64,000 bases of DNA from Combretum micranthum (GCA_024138025.1 JAMXBD010002849.1:1-64000), one strand, 5' to 3'; positions 24,681 to 37,440 are shown, counted from the first letter of the stretch. Notes: generated from the sequence alone by a model not told the origin. Made by a program: numbers and translations.

Positions 24681-25191
24681 AGAAAGAATTGAGTTCAAAC
24701 ACTATTACTGTGTTACTAATAAAGAAAATTCTCTTTAAATAATCTAATCCAATAAAAATTGACTTGAGCTTACTGACTACCACTTCAAGTTGAGAAGTTA
24801 GCTTAGAACTTTTTAATTCTAGGTTGTAATTAAATTGATTACCCTTTCATCTTGATTTGATTCATTTACACTTATCTATAAAATGTAAGGATATCATGAG
24901 TTATTAGTAATGTGTATACTCTTTTAATGTAGATGTGTTTGTTGGAGATGTTCTTTTTTTTTTTCTCCTATTACTTTTTTTTATACATATCTTAATTAAA
25001 AAAATGAAGTATTGTTGTATTATAATAGTAACAACAAAAGGTGACAATTAATAGTTTATATTAAAGAGTGAGTGTGGGTGGTGAATATTATAGCAAATGG
25101 TCAATATTGTCTATTAATATATTGTAATATAAAAATAAAATATATTATAATGGAGAGCAAGAGAGTGTAATTTTACCAACTAATAGTATGG
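24681..25191. other. AT-rich spacer
   Basis: About 500 bp with no gene or element ends; it stops at the target duplication of the next element. Confidence 0.4.
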
Positions 25192-25196
25192 GGCAA

Positions 25197-25900
25197 TGTT
25201 ATGAACACATATGGTAGGAAAACAAAGAATTCACGTGAAAAGAGTTTAGTTAAATGTTCAATATGTAATATAGTACAATTATGGACTCAAGCATACTTTA
25301 CACATTACATAGCCAATATATCAATACAGTTGAAGTTTAGTAACAACCAACTTGACTTACAACTTTAAAGAATTGCATATAAAAAGGGAGTGAATAGAAT
25401 ATGAAAGGGAGTTGTGGTTTTACCCCAAAAACAAAGTCTTTTCTTGATCTCCCTTTTCTTGAAGCCCTTTGAATAGCTCAAACAGCTAGTATGTTCATTC
25501 CTTTACTATTTCTTTCCATTTTACTTTGCATACACACAAATCCTAACCATTAATATGCAGATAATAACACATTCATACATCATATAGTAGATCTAAGATA
25601 GAAGATGCAGTTTTACAGGATTCTTTAATTGTTAGTACGAAGAGTAGAGGTTAAATCAAAACCTTAATTATTTATTGCGCAAATTTGAAGAAGTTGGTAT
25701 AAGGAAAGAGGGGCATACTTGGTTTGAGAGACTTCCATATGTTTTGGAAAGGACAACACTTTTGATCTTAGGTTTTCCTCATGTTGTATTGGTTAGGTTG
25801 TACTTTAGTGAACTAGACTTGATTGTAAAAGAAAAATGTGGGCTTATCATTCTTTTGCCTTAATTTCATAATGAAAGAGTGAGGCATGAAAGCTTTATCA
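25197..25900 (+). repeat. 5' LTR of element G1
   Basis: 704 bp, colinear with 33902-34509 from end to end by eye, apart from about 90 bp near 25225-25330 that is absent from the 3' copy. Frames of about 62-80 codons in both LTRs are conserved only because the LTRs are copies. Confidence 0.85.
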
Positions 25901-25920
25901 ATTAGTGCTTTCATTGAGAG
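25901..25920 (+). other. Primer-binding-site region of G1
   Basis: ATTAGTGCTTTCATTGAGAG lies immediately after the LTR's final CA, where the primer-binding site belongs. Similar 'ttggtgctttcattgagagc' leaders occur after LTRs of other plant gypsy elements. I do not assign the primer tRNA. Confidence 0.45.
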
Positions 25921-26089
25921 CTATCATGGTTGATAACACTATAAATCATTCAAGATTCTAATAAAAATTAGAGCAACAGACTGGAAGCATTGCTAAATAG
26001 CCTAATGAAATACAAGATTTCAAGAATTCAATGAACGATAGTATATAAAATATCGTGCAATAGTTGGCATCTATTTCATAGAATTTTCG

Positions 26090-27110
26090 ATCCAAAAATG
26101 TGCCAACAAGGAATTAGAAAGAAGTTAATTCATCATTTTCTATTGCTGAAGAATTCCATAGTATTTCAATGGCAGAGTAACATTCTAATTAGGGAAACCA
26201 GAATTAGCACAAGAATCAGATCACTGCAAGTAATTTTTTTATCATCTTCCACACATTATCATTTAGAAAATTCACATACCATAGATACACATATCAACTT
26301 AGAGTTGCCAAAGTTTTATAGGGGAAATCCATCTTAATGTCGCTTTAAAGTCACTTGAATTTTGGAATATCATCATGTTCCCAGTTGAAGAAAGACTAAT
26401 GAAGCAACAAGATTGGTTTAAGTGGATGCATAGCAATCATATCATATTTTATTGGGATCAATTCATACATGTAATCAAGTTTAGATTTGGTTCATCTCGA
26501 TATGATGAATTTCAAGATAATATGATTGATAAAGCTGAAATAGATATGGAAAATGCAGTTGTTTAGAAAAGTAACGAATAATTACCCTCTTCAAATGTTT
26601 CTATCGTTCTTGATATTATTAAGCCAATATTCTCCAATTATGTAAAGATATTTCATAGATAGCAAATAGAGAGGTATTTATGGATAATATTATGGAATGT
26701 TTTGATATGAATTGGGAATCGAGTTTATAAAGGGCAATGATAAGAATAGTATTGATTTGGGGCATAAAGAAGTCATGAATGTAGTTGAAAACAAAAATAA
26801 TGATAGTATATATACAAATGAAAAAAGATAATAGAACTGTGTGATATGATTAATGAGGAATGATGCTTGTGAGCCTAGAGAAGGAAAAGTATGAATATAC
26901 AAATGTTTCAAAAGAAAATAGGAGTGTGGATAATTCTAACGTGGATTGGGATATTGAATATGTGGAGAAAACTGATGAAAATAGAAATGGTTTGGTACAT
27001 AAAGAGTGCATTAATGCAAAGGATACAATGAAGTTTAAATAATCAAATTCAATGCAAGATGAAGAGATACATGCTGATTATCTTGAAAATTTTTCAAATT
27101 TGGCTTAGCG
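26090..27110 (+). pseudogene. gag: Degenerate Ty3/gypsy gag (element G1)
   Basis: Segments readable in the plus frames include 'INLELPKFYRGNP' near 26298, 'EERLMKQQDWFKWMHSNH' and 'WDQFIHVIKFRFGSSRYDEF' (26380-26520). They follow the plant gypsy capsid pattern: P-F-G-NP, then W-W-F near a W-F-RFG-S-Y-E block. Several stops and small shifts break the frame (for example after NPS at 26335 and after 26566). A lysine/glutamate-rich frame at 26860-27040 may be its tail. The upstream ATG is not clear. No zinc knuckle was found. Confidence 0.6.
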
Positions 27111-28293
27111 ATTTGATCTCATTTCAATCATGCCTACTACCTATTTAAGCCCTTGAATTTTTCATAATTCTTAGGAAATAATCTAGAGTTAAATACGAAA
27201 ACTAAGACCCTAAAAACTAACCTAAGTTAAAACCGAATTCTAAATAAGATCAAATACGAAAATTCTTAATCTTGAGAGAAAGAGAACCCTCAAAACGAAA
27301 TGGAAAATCTAACAATTGTTTGATTCAATATCTAGATGCCAACCAAATCATCCATCTGATCCTAGAACGCAAATCAAGATGATGTATCCAAATAACACTC
27401 GACGACAAAATATTAAAACGTTAAATCCTTTGGCCAATATTAGAATAAAAAAGATTTTCAATTACCACCAAAAGTTGAACAGAGTCAACCCATAACCCTA
27501 GACTCGGTTAAACAATCTCGAGAACTAAAAAAAATATTAAATAAGCCAAAAAAATAAAATAAAACGAAAATTTTGAACAAAAAATATAACACGTTAGAAA
27601 ATACAAAAAATTTTATAATCTTACGAATAACTCTTAAGGCCGAAATTAAAACCGGATCCTTAAAGTCAACAAATCTACAACAAACTATAGTAGATTTAGA
27701 TCTGGCAATCCCACGCTCGGAACCTGAGAACAATAGAAATGAGTTAATGGTGGATTATAGTTCGGAATAATATATGCTAACTTTAAAAAAATTACATTTG
27801 TCGAAATTCGATTCGTTTTGAACCTGAACGGGATCAATTCCTGAGAATGCACCTCGGTGCTCAAAATAGTGAAAATATTCCGATAACACCAAAAGACTCA
27901 TAATTGTACAATTCAAAAAATATCAGTTTCGTAATTTTCGGTAGATAAAAATATCAAATATAACATATTTACGCATTGTTTCTTTACTACTGGTATTTTA
28001 ATTGTCTAGTTTACTATTTATAGTATTACTTCTACTATTCATTACTATTTACTATCTCTACTTTTTCTTACAACTATTCTTGCGCTCTACCATACCTATT
28101 CCACAATTTATCTTTCTCATACAATTTTATTCATATCACACCTTGCACATTATTACTTTTCATTACAAAAATACAAAACAAATCAACTCACACCCTTTTT
28201 CTCCCGTCATGTGTGTCGGCCCTCTCTCTCTCTCTTCTCTAATTTATTTCTTTTTAATTTATTTTATTACATCTAATTTTTATTACAAAATTC

Positions 28294-28499
28294 TATAAAT
28301 AAACCATTTTCCTCCATTCCTTTTGCACTTCTCATTTTTCCTACCAAAACTCTACCAAAATCACTTTACAAATTCTCTTTACCAAAAATCCTCTCTAAAC
28401 AATTCTTTCCAACTTTCTTTCCTCCACACAAAAACTATCTTCCACATATTCTTACAACTATCTTTTCATTTCTTCAACAAATACACACCTTAGGTAAAA
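28294..28499 (+). promoter_or_regulatory. TATA box, ATG-free leader and splice donor of LTR copy A4
   Basis: TATAAATA (28294-28301) is followed by a C/T/A leader with no ATG. It ends CCTTAG at 28493, followed by GTAAAA. This repeats the A3 layout at nearly identical spacing (about 190 bp). Confidence 0.55.
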
Positions 28500-30403
28500 T
28501 TTCTAATATCCATCCTTTATGTCATATAACTTAACATACCATGTGTATGTTTTCCAAACCTACAATATTATAGAAGTAATAATATGTTCATATTTTGTTC
28601 TTGTTCATGCTTAAACTCCTATTATATTATTGTTATTATGTTGTTATTATTATGTTATTATATTACTATTGCTCTAATTTAACTTTATATATATTATTAT
28701 GTATATCTATATCTATATTTCTTAGAGTCTAAATTGCTCACTAAGTTCTCACTAACATACTCTTATTATTACTATTCTTATTATTATGATTTTTCTTTTC
28801 TTTTTTTTTTGGACTAGTTTATTCTTAATCCTAGGAAGCCTTGTTGAAGCTAAGGCTTCTAATACTTGACCGAGATACTTTGATGAAGTTAGGTTCCCAA
28901 TACTTGATCTTATTATTTTACTTATTTTTGCTTCTTATATCTTTCCTATTCTTATGTGATATTTTTCTCTTTCTTCTAAGTACATATTCATATTCATGCA
29001 TAATCATGTTGATTCTTGTCTCAACAAAAATAAAGAAGAGGTTATCATGGATTTTTGAAAGTATCAACAAAGAGGATTTCTTCGAGAAGTAACTAAGTAA
29101 ATAAACTTTCTCTTTTCAAAATAAGTAATATAAGATTTATTAAAACTCTAATGTGACAATTTCTTGTTATGTGAATTTTCATAAAAACTTAATTATAGGA
29201 TTTTTACCAGCTTCATAATTAAAACCAAGAACCAAACAATCTTTTTAAGTAGAGTTTAAAATCTATTTACTAAGTTAAAGTCCACCTAGAAATAAAATCG
29301 GTATACAACTTAAGGAACCAAGTTTTTTAAGAAGCAAAATACATTTTTTTTTATGGAATCAAGGAAATACAAATAAAAAAAATTTATAGTGACTAGACAC
29401 TCACTTGTAACAAACTAAAGATTTTCAAATGAAGGTCCATGTATAGAAAAAGTAGGCATTAATAAGAAATATTGTAAGCATAAAGGTTTAGAATAAGTCA
29501 CTCACTAAATTTTTCTCATATGCTAAAACTTGAAAAATCTTTCATACAACTTGAAATGATTTTCTTAAAACCACATAAAGGTTCATATCTTGGAAAATAG
29601 TTAATTAAAAGAGTTTAACATAAAAATAATATTCATAGGCTCAAAATAAGTATGAAATCATGATTTTCTTCAATTAAGTTTCACACTTATGAAATCTAAA
29701 AATTAGAATTTTTTTTTTTAAGAATCAAACTTTGAAAACTCTTTAGAAAGAAATACATTTGGGTTTTTATGTTACAAATAGGTAAAATCATATTTTATAA
29801 AAAATAAAATTGTTGAACAAGAATTTATGAATAAATATAAGACCCTTAAGGATTTTAAAAATATATTGAATTATGACTTTCTTGTTGCTAAGTCACAAAT
29901 TTACAAAATAACAAATTAATCACAAGTCAAAGAATGATCCTTCACAACATCTATCCTTCACAAAATTGTATACAAACTTTATTTTGAGGCAACATCACTA
30001 AAATCATGCATACAATATGAGTATATATATATATATATATATATATTCAAAGGATTTTTTAATAGTATAAATATCTATATTTTTGCTTAAGGATTTTTAG
30101 ATGAAGAAAATTTTGAAAAGTTGTGTTTTGAGGACTTGGAATTTCGTAAAGATTCTGTACCCTACCATTTCCAAGCCTAAATAGCTTTTAATGATAATAA
30201 TAACCTTAGTAATAGAGAGATCTTTTTGAGTAGGTAGAAAACGGCATATAATATGTGAAATTTTGAGTTAAAATGAGCAAGTTATTGCCATTTTAAGTTG
30301 AAATTTCATTTTACGTGATTTTTGACGAACATAGTAAAATAGAATTAGGACGTTTAAGTAGGACTTCTACGAAATACTGATCGTAGGTATTCCTTTTATC
30401 TAG

Positions 30404-30470
30404 GTGATGAGGAATACGGGATTTCTCTTCCTGAGGATTACTACGACTAAGAAGATTGTGAAATGGACGA
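30404..30470 (+). other. Candidate LTR exon with acidic frame (copy A4)
   Basis: The acceptor 'attccttttatctAG' precedes 30404 and GTGAGT starts at 30471. The shared phase reads GDEEYGISLPEDYYD-stop, stop at 30448-30450, ending 20 bp before the donor. Confidence 0.5.
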
Positions 30471-31841
30471 GTGAGTCTTTCCTCTTAATTTCATTACCTT
30501 ACTTGTGCTTGTAGAAAAATAGCATTAGTATGCTAAGAAAAGATAAAAATAGATATGTATGGGGAATTTAGAGAGATATATATATATTTATATATACACA
30601 CACATATGTGATTCTATGCTTATATGATGAAATGAGAATTAAGAATATCGCAACTTTGAATTGTCTTCTTAAGTGTTTTGTCTACTTACATGTATGATTG
30701 CTTATTGTTTTCTAAATTGTTTGATCACCCCTAAGAAACCTTAATAAGGTTTGGCTTAAGAAAAATAAAGCGTTCATGCATAACATCCGTCAAGTAACAT
30801 TTTTTTTTGGAAGGTTGCTACCCTATGTGTAGACTTGGATGGGCTGTTAATGTGCTGGGACACAGGCTATGCTCCTTCCTAGAGAATCCACATCGCTTGA
30901 CGAATGTGACTCTAGGTTCGGGGCCTTGCCAACCGAACGCTTTGGGCAAGGGCCTGGGGACTAACAGTAGAAGATCGAGAGGATGTTCATCAACTATTCC
31001 TTAATCTTCAATACGTAAGAGTAAATCCATTCTATGTATAGTTTCTAGATAACTATATATATAGATATATATTTGTGTAATCATGTGATTGTTGCATAGC
31101 ATATATAGCATATGCATGAAAATTAAATAAACTTGTTTGATATCACGGTGCAAATGAAAGAGAATATCTCATTAAGCTAATTGTAAGCTTATACCCACGT
31201 AGATCTTTGTTGAAACAAGTATACCCATGGCTCCATTCGAATATATGACATTAAGGAAATCATTGATGGATTTAAGACTCTTATAGAAGCAATGGGAACA
31301 TAAGATGAAGTTATTTTGTAATTTTCTTATATGCAATATATGCTATGTTAGTATTTTGGAGATTATTAAGAAATCTATTTATATTGATTTGAAGACAATA
31401 GTAGAGGCATGCTCCTAAGATTTGTAATTAACCATGTTTATATTTTATAATAAGTGTTCTTCTTGCCTTATTACTTAATCGTTATCAATGTAAATTGCGC
31501 TACTCCGACGCTTTTCCTTAGTTGTGATGTATGCCTTGTACATAATATGGAAACCTTTGCTTGACTAAGGTAATCATTGTTAGGCTTTAGTATTGTGTGT
31601 GATGGACTGCAACGTTTAGAGTATTCCTTGGGCCGTGACAACCTACATATCCACTTATATGGGTAGCCGACATTTCTCAAATGTCCCATGGTCATCATTG
31701 CCAAATTCAAGGCATTTTTTCAAAAATTAGGTCCTCAAATATATCGGGCCAATGACACTTTAAGCTTATATAAATGGGAATTTTGTTTACAAACAAATTC
31801 AAAATTTGTTATCAAACGTGCACAAAAATGTTACCACTAGC

Positions 31842-33577
31842 TGGGGGTAGGGGTGGGCAAAAAAACCGATCGAACCAAACCAATCCAAACCGAAAAAAAT
31901 GGTTTTCTTTTCATGGTTTGGTTTGAAAATTTTCAAATCCGAACCAATCCATAAATTTATGGTTTGGTTTGAAAGGTAAATCAAACCAATCCGTAAAACC
32001 GAATCAAACTATGTTAGAAAAATATAGTAATATTTTACTATATATTTATGTGATTTCATTTGATATTTATTATTTGGTGAATATTAATTAAAATCAACTT
32101 GTTCTTTTTTAATTTTTTTTAAGCTCATGATATGTAATTTTTTGTTAATGATGAATTATTGTTTTTTTAATAGCTTTTAACTTTGTAAAGTATGAAATTT
32201 ATTTATTCAGTTATAAACTTTCATTATGTATTAATTGTTTAATATATTTTGCCAACTGGTCATTTTATTCATTGATGAATTTTGTTGATAGATGATTTTT
32301 TATTTTAGCTAAATTATTGGTAGATAATTGACATGATGGTTATATTAAAAATCATAAATTATGACTTACTATGTATTGGTTAGTGAATGTATTTTATTGG
32401 TGGATAATTGATTTTATAGAGAACTATAGATTAAAAGTATGATGAATTTATAAAGTATTTTGTCGTGGTTTATAATATCAACTTTGTAAAATGATATAAA
32501 TATTTAAGGATCTACACAAATGTAAAAAAACTAGAACAAAAAAAATTTTTAGTTAGAATTTTGATTTAAACCGTAATCCAAACCAAACCAAACTGTTATT
32601 TGATGGTTTAAAAAATTTATAATCCGAACCAAACCGTTACTTAAGGGTTTGGTTTAGGATGGAAAAAAACCAAACCGTAAATTATGGTTTGGTTTGGTTT
32701 TAGGAAAAACCGAACTAAAGCGATTCATGCCCACCTTTAGCTACGGGTGTGCACGGTACGGTTCAATTTGCTCTTAGAATCGAACCGCATCATATTTTAC
32801 TGTTTGATTTTTTTTAATTTGAACCTAACCATACGGTTCGGTTCATAATTTTTTTTAACAAAAAAAAGGGGTTCAATACGGTTCGATTTGCGGTTTTGAA
32901 TTGTTTTTATTCATAAAATAAAATAATATATTCTATCAAAAAATTTTCATTACATATTTCTTATCACTAATGCAAATATAAACAAAATATTTAAAATTAA
33001 CATATCAAATAAACATGTAAACTCATAGGAAGGAAGGGATATCATCTATTATAAAATTATAATCGTGATTGTCTCATATTTTTTAATTATTTTGAACTAT
33101 AACAGTATACTAGATTTTATCCCAATATAAGATACAAAATTTAATTCTTTGTATGCTTTTAACTAGCATATTACTAAATATATAAATCAATAACTAAATA
33201 ATAGAAATAAATTAATTAGTAAGACAAAGGGAAAAATATTCATAAATTAGAATATTATAGGCTAAAATCTAAAATCTATCTTACTTGTAGACAACATAAT
33301 AATTAAAATATAATATGACAAATCTAATTTTATTTTCATGAATGATACATATTTTAGTCACAATTTTAAAAACAATTAATTTTTTAGTATAACAATTAAG
33401 AGTAAGAAATAATACATTTAATTTTTTTTTAAAAATATGTAAAATGGTTTGGTTTGGTTCAGGATCCTGAACTAAACCATGAACCATTTGCTTTTTATCG
33501 AGCCAAACTGCAAACCAAACCCTTTAAAAAAGAACCGAAATTTTGGTTTGGTTCGATCAATCTTTTTGCATACCCTA
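31842..33577. mobile_element. hAT-like non-autonomous element (outer of a nested pair)
   Basis: The left terminus was TACGGGTGTGCA, now split and preserved at 32742 and as TGGGGG at 31842. The right terminus is TGCATACCCTA ending at 33577. The 8-bp flanks CCACTAGC (31834-31841) and CCACCAGC (33578-33585) differ at one base, as in a hAT target duplication. The ends are rich in 'aaaccaaacc/ggtttggtt' words in inverted orientation, with an AT-only core. No transposase is present. The younger element at 31848-32739 sits at its left edge. Confidence 0.7.
31848..32739. mobile_element. hAT-like non-autonomous element (inner, 892 bp)
   Basis: Termini TAGGGGTGGGCA (left) and TGCCCACCTTTA (right) pair at 10 of 12 positions. 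Flanks GCTGGGGG (31840-31847) and GCTACGGG (32740-32747) form an 8-bp duplication with two mismatches. Inside each end are repeated 'accaaaccaatcc' / 'ggtttggttt' words in inverted orientation. The target duplication overlaps the left edge of the outer element, so this one inserted later. Confidence 0.75.
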
Positions 33578-33887
33578 CCACCAGCACATAAAAAATGTGG
33601 GCAAATGACATCTTTACAAAATACCATGGCTCTCATTATCATCTATAAAGCATTTTACAACAAGGGACAATATCAAAATGTTGCATTCAGACTCATCAAT
33701 TAACAACTACACAATTATGGGATAAGACTTCAAATACAAGACCACCAGATTTTGTAAATTAACACAAAGCTACAGCTTAGGATAGCAAATTACTTGAAGG
33801 ACTTAAGGATATGGTGAATTTTATGACATGTAACCATTGAATTTTGTGAGTACTTTAACTTTCACCTTAAGGATAAGATGAATTTTT

Positions 33888-33901
33888 AATAGGGATGCAA
33901 A
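33888..33901 (+). other. Polypurine tract of G1
   Basis: AATAGGGATGCAAA lies directly upstream of the 3' LTR's TGTTATG, where second-strand priming takes place. Confidence 0.55.
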
Positions 33902-34509
33902 TGTTATGAACACACGTAATAAGAATACAATACAGTTGAAGTTTAGTAACAACCATCTTGATTTACAACTTTCAATAAAGTTGCATATAAAAAGGGAGTG
34001 AACAGAATATGCAAAAAGAGAGTTGTGATTTTACCCCAAAAACAAAGTCCTTTCTTGATCTCCTTCATCTTAAAGCCCCCATATAGCTTAAATAGCTAGT
34101 ATGTTCATTCCTTTACTCTTTTTTTCCATTTTACCTTGCATACACGCAAATTCTAACCATTAGTATGCAGATAATAACACATTCATACAACGTATCGTAG
34201 ATCTGAGATAAAAGATACAATTTTATGGAATTCTTTAATTGTTAGCACGAAAAGGGTAGGGATTAAATCAAAACCCTAATTTTCTAGTGTGCAGATCTAA
34301 AGAAGCGAGTATAAGGAAAGAGGGACATACTTGGCTTGAGAGACTTCCATATGTTTTGGCAAGGCTAATACTTTTGATCTTAGATTTTCCTTATGTTATA
34401 CTAGTTAGGTTGTACTTTAGTGAACTGGACTTGATTGTAAGAAAGAAAACAGTAGTGGGCTTATCATTGTTTTGCCTTAATTGTCATAATAAAAGTGAAA
34501 GCTTTATCA
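33902..34509 (+). repeat. 3' LTR of element G1
   Basis: 608 bp. Same termini as the 5' LTR; the shared stretch around 33990-34480 is clearly similar, with scattered substitutions, so the insertion is not recent. Confidence 0.85.
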
Positions 34510-35019
34510 GGCAATTTTGTCATTCGTAATAAATTACTTAAAATTATAATAATAAAATCCTCCCATCTAAAGACATACACATCTCTTTGTACAACAGTTT
34601 TGTAAGAACGACAAACCCTAAAACACCTTCTTGCTAATATCTCCCTTTAAGGAACAATACAAACTATGAGATCTAGGTAATTTTTCTTCTTTTTTTGTCT
34701 TTTGATAATTTGGAGAGGTCATTCTTTAGTTTGCACTGTCAGTGTTAAAGGTGTCCATGCATTGGGAGAAAAATTAGAAAACCCTAAGCTTTCTTGTTAG
34801 TTGTTTCGATTGTTGAATGTGAAAGAAGGAGAGAACGAACAATTAATTGTAGGTATATTAATTAGAAAAGTAATTATATGTTGTCAAAATTGATTGTTGA
34901 CATTTTTTTTTTTTCTGGTTAATAATCAATGAGGACATGTTTTTGGGAGAATTTTTGTATTTTGGAGCATAGGGGTATGAACAAAGGGTTATAACCATGA
35001 GTCGGGCCATGATCTCCTC

Positions 35020-35240
35020 TAAAAAAAAAAAAAAAAACTAGGACATCATGAGCATATCATGATCGTGACGGAGGTCGTGAAATGTAAGATGTCATCAATT
35101 TCAAGGGCAAATCTAGGGGATGATGGTCATCACTTCCCTCGTTATGGGCAGATACATGGGGGGACAATATGTTCTTTTTCCCTCAAGCCTATTATGTCCC
35201 CCATTATGATCGTGAGCCACAGGGTGACGTTGTAACCTTA
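35020..35240 (+). repeat. Degenerate palindrome-rich block in LTR copy E
   Basis: Contains repeated 'catgatcgtga', 'gtcgtga', 'gatggtcatcac' and 'tatgatcgtgag' words in both orientations, upstream of the TATA-like site. This is the position held by the GCCGGC array in the Tekay LTR. The units are too decayed to define a consensus. Confidence 0.4.
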
Positions 35241-35747
35241 TTTTTACCTTATGAATTGCCTTCCTAAACATCTAAAACCTTTGAATTAGCATTAAGTACA
35301 CCTACACCTAAGTTGGATTGTATATTTAGACTTAGGATAGTAGTAACTGTTGATAGCTTAGAAGTCTATATAACCTTAGGGGTATGTTTTCCTTCTTGAC
35401 TAAAGTAATGAATTAGTATTGTCATGTGTCTATTCATATGATTCCAATAGATTTGAGTTATCTATTCCAGATGCTGAACCAAGTATGTCATTACCTCCTT
35501 TGTTGTATGTGCATGCTAGGTACTAGTAACTGAAAAATGAACTAATTAATTATTCATCTTTAATAATTGTTTTATTGCTTGTGTTTGGCTAGGCCTAGTG
35601 GACTGGGTGTATCGGTGATGCTAGGGTGGTATCCTGATGATCCTTATGTGATGTTGTCCCAAGTAGAGTAAGGGTTCTAGTAGAGAAGTTAAAAAGGGAA
35701 AACGGTTGCCGTTTCCAGGGTATTGGAGTACCTAATACTAAATATAT

Positions 35748-35768
35748 GCACACACACACACACATATA
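35748..35768. repeat. (CA)n microsatellite
   Basis: About nine CA units followed by a short (TA)n run, inside LTR copy E. Confidence 0.9.
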
Positions 35769-36242
35769 TATTAATATGTGTTTCTTGTAAAGTCATGAGT
35801 TACTTCAGGCATAGTTGTCAAAATTGCAAGTCAAATATATATTTCTACGAGTTTTTGATTTTTTTTTTATGTTTTTTTCTTAATTAAAATATATGCAAAA
35901 TTGATTATGTGCAGACTTTAGAACAAATTATGAATTTAGGTGCACAATTCTATACGTTTACAATTTTATTGGTTCTACACAATTTTGTACAATTGTATAT
36001 ATTCGATGAATTTCAGTAAATAGTAAAATCATGATTTTGACAACCATGCCAGGTTTAGGGTTAGGTGTGAATAACCCTGGGCTGTGTCAGTTATTGGCTT
36101 AAAATCATAGATAATGAAATGTGGTTGTTGCATTGGCTACCATGTTGCATGTGACAGTATGTTATGCTTGTTATGTGTGTATGCTTATAGTTTTGGTGTA
36201 CTAAGCTCCGGCTCAATCCTTTTTAATCTTTTTCAAGAACAG

Positions 36243-36355
36243 GTGAGGAGCCTTTAACGTCCGACCTATCGGGAAATGATGTATTTGTGGATTATGGAGA
36301 TGACGATAGTGGACCAGACTATCTAGTGGAGTTCTCATCAATTGGATTTATTTGA
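36243..36355 (+). other. Candidate LTR exon with acidic frame (copy E)
   Basis: A polypyrimidine acceptor (ttttaatctttttcaagaacAG) precedes 36243. The shared phase is open for 37 codons and strongly acidic. It includes SDLSGNDVFVDYGDDDSGPD, then a stop at 36353-36355. The DLSG...D...SGPDY pattern recurs in the Tekay LTR at 45702-45802. Confidence 0.5.
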
Positions 36356-36631
36356 AGTTTGATGATATTCATTAAGACATAATGTTTAGTATTTTGGATC
36401 TATTGTAATATACTAAGTTTGATTTTCTTTAAGGATAGGTATGAAATGGCTACTAGTTTATCTTGAAGTTTTATTTTGAAATTATAAATATTAATGAAAC
36501 TATCTTAGATATATGTTTAGAGTTAATGAATATCATATGGGGATGTCAGTAGGTTTCTAAACCTTAATGTGTTACCATTTTATGATGAAACATGACGGGT
36601 TGATAACGCACTAAGATTAGGACGTTATGTA

Positions 36632-37037
36632 TCTTTTACCACTTACCATTAGAAAAACATAGATATTTGCAATATGTGGTGATTCTTATAACACTATGTA
36701 TCATTTGTAAAATTTTGGTTATAATAAATATCATCAAACAATTTGGACAAAGTTTTCCATGACCAATAACTCACAAAAATTAAGTGCTAGCTTGTTTTAT
36801 GAAGAGCCATCACATAGCGTTTAATTAATTATAATAATGATTATATAACACATTTTTATTATAAAAAAATATAAAATTGTCATCTATTACTCAAACTTAT
36901 GAATTATATTTTAATGTTGTAATTGATTTTTTTCTTAGAATATTGTAATTTGAATGGAAAATTAACAAATGAAAATTCCTTAACAATTACAATTTTTATT
37001 ACAGCTTTATTTATTCAACAAAATAAATGGACAATAA
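36632..37037. other. AT-rich spacer
   Basis: About 400 bp without recognisable content. Confidence 0.4.
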
Positions 37038-37437
37038 CAACTTGTACACTTCACTGTATGGAATAAAGGGAAAAGTGAATTCCAATTTAATAGAAATATA
37101 ATTGAGTTATAATGACTCTTACACGTCCATTATAATGTACAGTTCATGTGAAAAATAAAACAAGTAACTATTAAAATAAAAATATAATGTCTATTATGCC
37201 CTACTATTTTGACAATAGAGGGATGATAATTATATAGATGAAATTTTCAAAGCAAGAGTATTTATGACAAGATAGGAAATAAACAATTGAATGGTAACCA
37301 TGTGTTGGGGGCACTATTCATTATTTTGTGTAATAATAATACATTTAGTATTTAAAATATAATTAAACACTATAATGGTAGTTTTATGTAGAATAAAGAT
37401 GGAATGAAATAACTATTCCTTTAAAGTAAACAAGCTG
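37038..37437 (+). mobile_element. Harbinger/Tourist-like MITE, complete copy (400 bp)
   Basis: Termini CAACTTGTACACTT (left) and AAGTAAACAAGCTG (right) pair at 11 of 14 positions. TAA (37035-37037) and TAA (37438-37440) form the 3-bp target duplication typical of PIF/Harbinger. Internal blocks 'ttccaattta', 'agagggatgataatt' and 'gagtatttatgac' are shared with 19558-19881. No coding capacity. Confidence 0.8.
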
Positions 37438-37440
37438 TAA

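Larger units (their letters stand above)
27144..31640 (+). mobile_element. Family A long LTR-only unit (copy A4), inserted in G1
   Basis: The unit begins TTTAAGCCC (TG decayed to TT) and ends GGCCGTGACA. Perfect ACCTA duplications flank it (27139-27143 and 31641-31645). At 4497 bp it has a TATA box at 28294-28301, an ATG-free leader, a donor at 28494, 'gatgaagttagg' segments near 28850-28890, an (AT)n run at 30021-30047, a conserved block 30228-30305 and a candidate exon 30404-30470. A GC-richer insert-like stretch at 30810-31000 has no match in the other copies. No gag-pol. Confidence 0.85.
25197..34509 (+). mobile_element. Short-LTR Ty3/gypsy element (G1), gag relic only, nested host
   Basis: The LTRs at 25197-25900 and 33902-34509 both begin TGTTATGAACAC and end GAAAGCTTTATCA. 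The whole is flanked by perfect GGCAA duplications (25192-25196 and 34510-34514). A primer-site-like stretch follows the first LTR, and a purine-rich tract (33888-33901) precedes the second. After subtracting the family A unit (27144-31640) and the hAT pair (31842-33577) with their duplications, the internal region is only about 1.75 kb. It shows a gag relic and no protease, RT or integrase, so this was a non-autonomous or internally deleted element. Confidence 0.85.
34588..36631 (+). mobile_element. Solo LTR related to the Tekay element (copy E)
   Basis: It shares the order of landmarks with the Tekay LTRs at 44034 and 50930: a TATA-like TCTATATAACC near 35371, a 'cctgatgatcYtWRtgtgaKgttgtcccaagt' block (35630-35670), 'gtactaagctccggctca' (36198), an acceptor plus acidic frame (36243-36355) and a terminal 'acgggttg..gacgttatgta' block. 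Its length of about 2.04 kb matches the 2.13 kb Tekay LTR. No primer site or gag-pol adjoins it. Ends are approximate; no clean target duplication was found. Confidence 0.65.

Noticed and set aside
25675..34529. Similar frames at 25675 and 34287 as a conserved small gene
   Set aside because: Both lie in the two LTRs of element G1, so their similarity follows from LTR duplication and does not show coding constraint.
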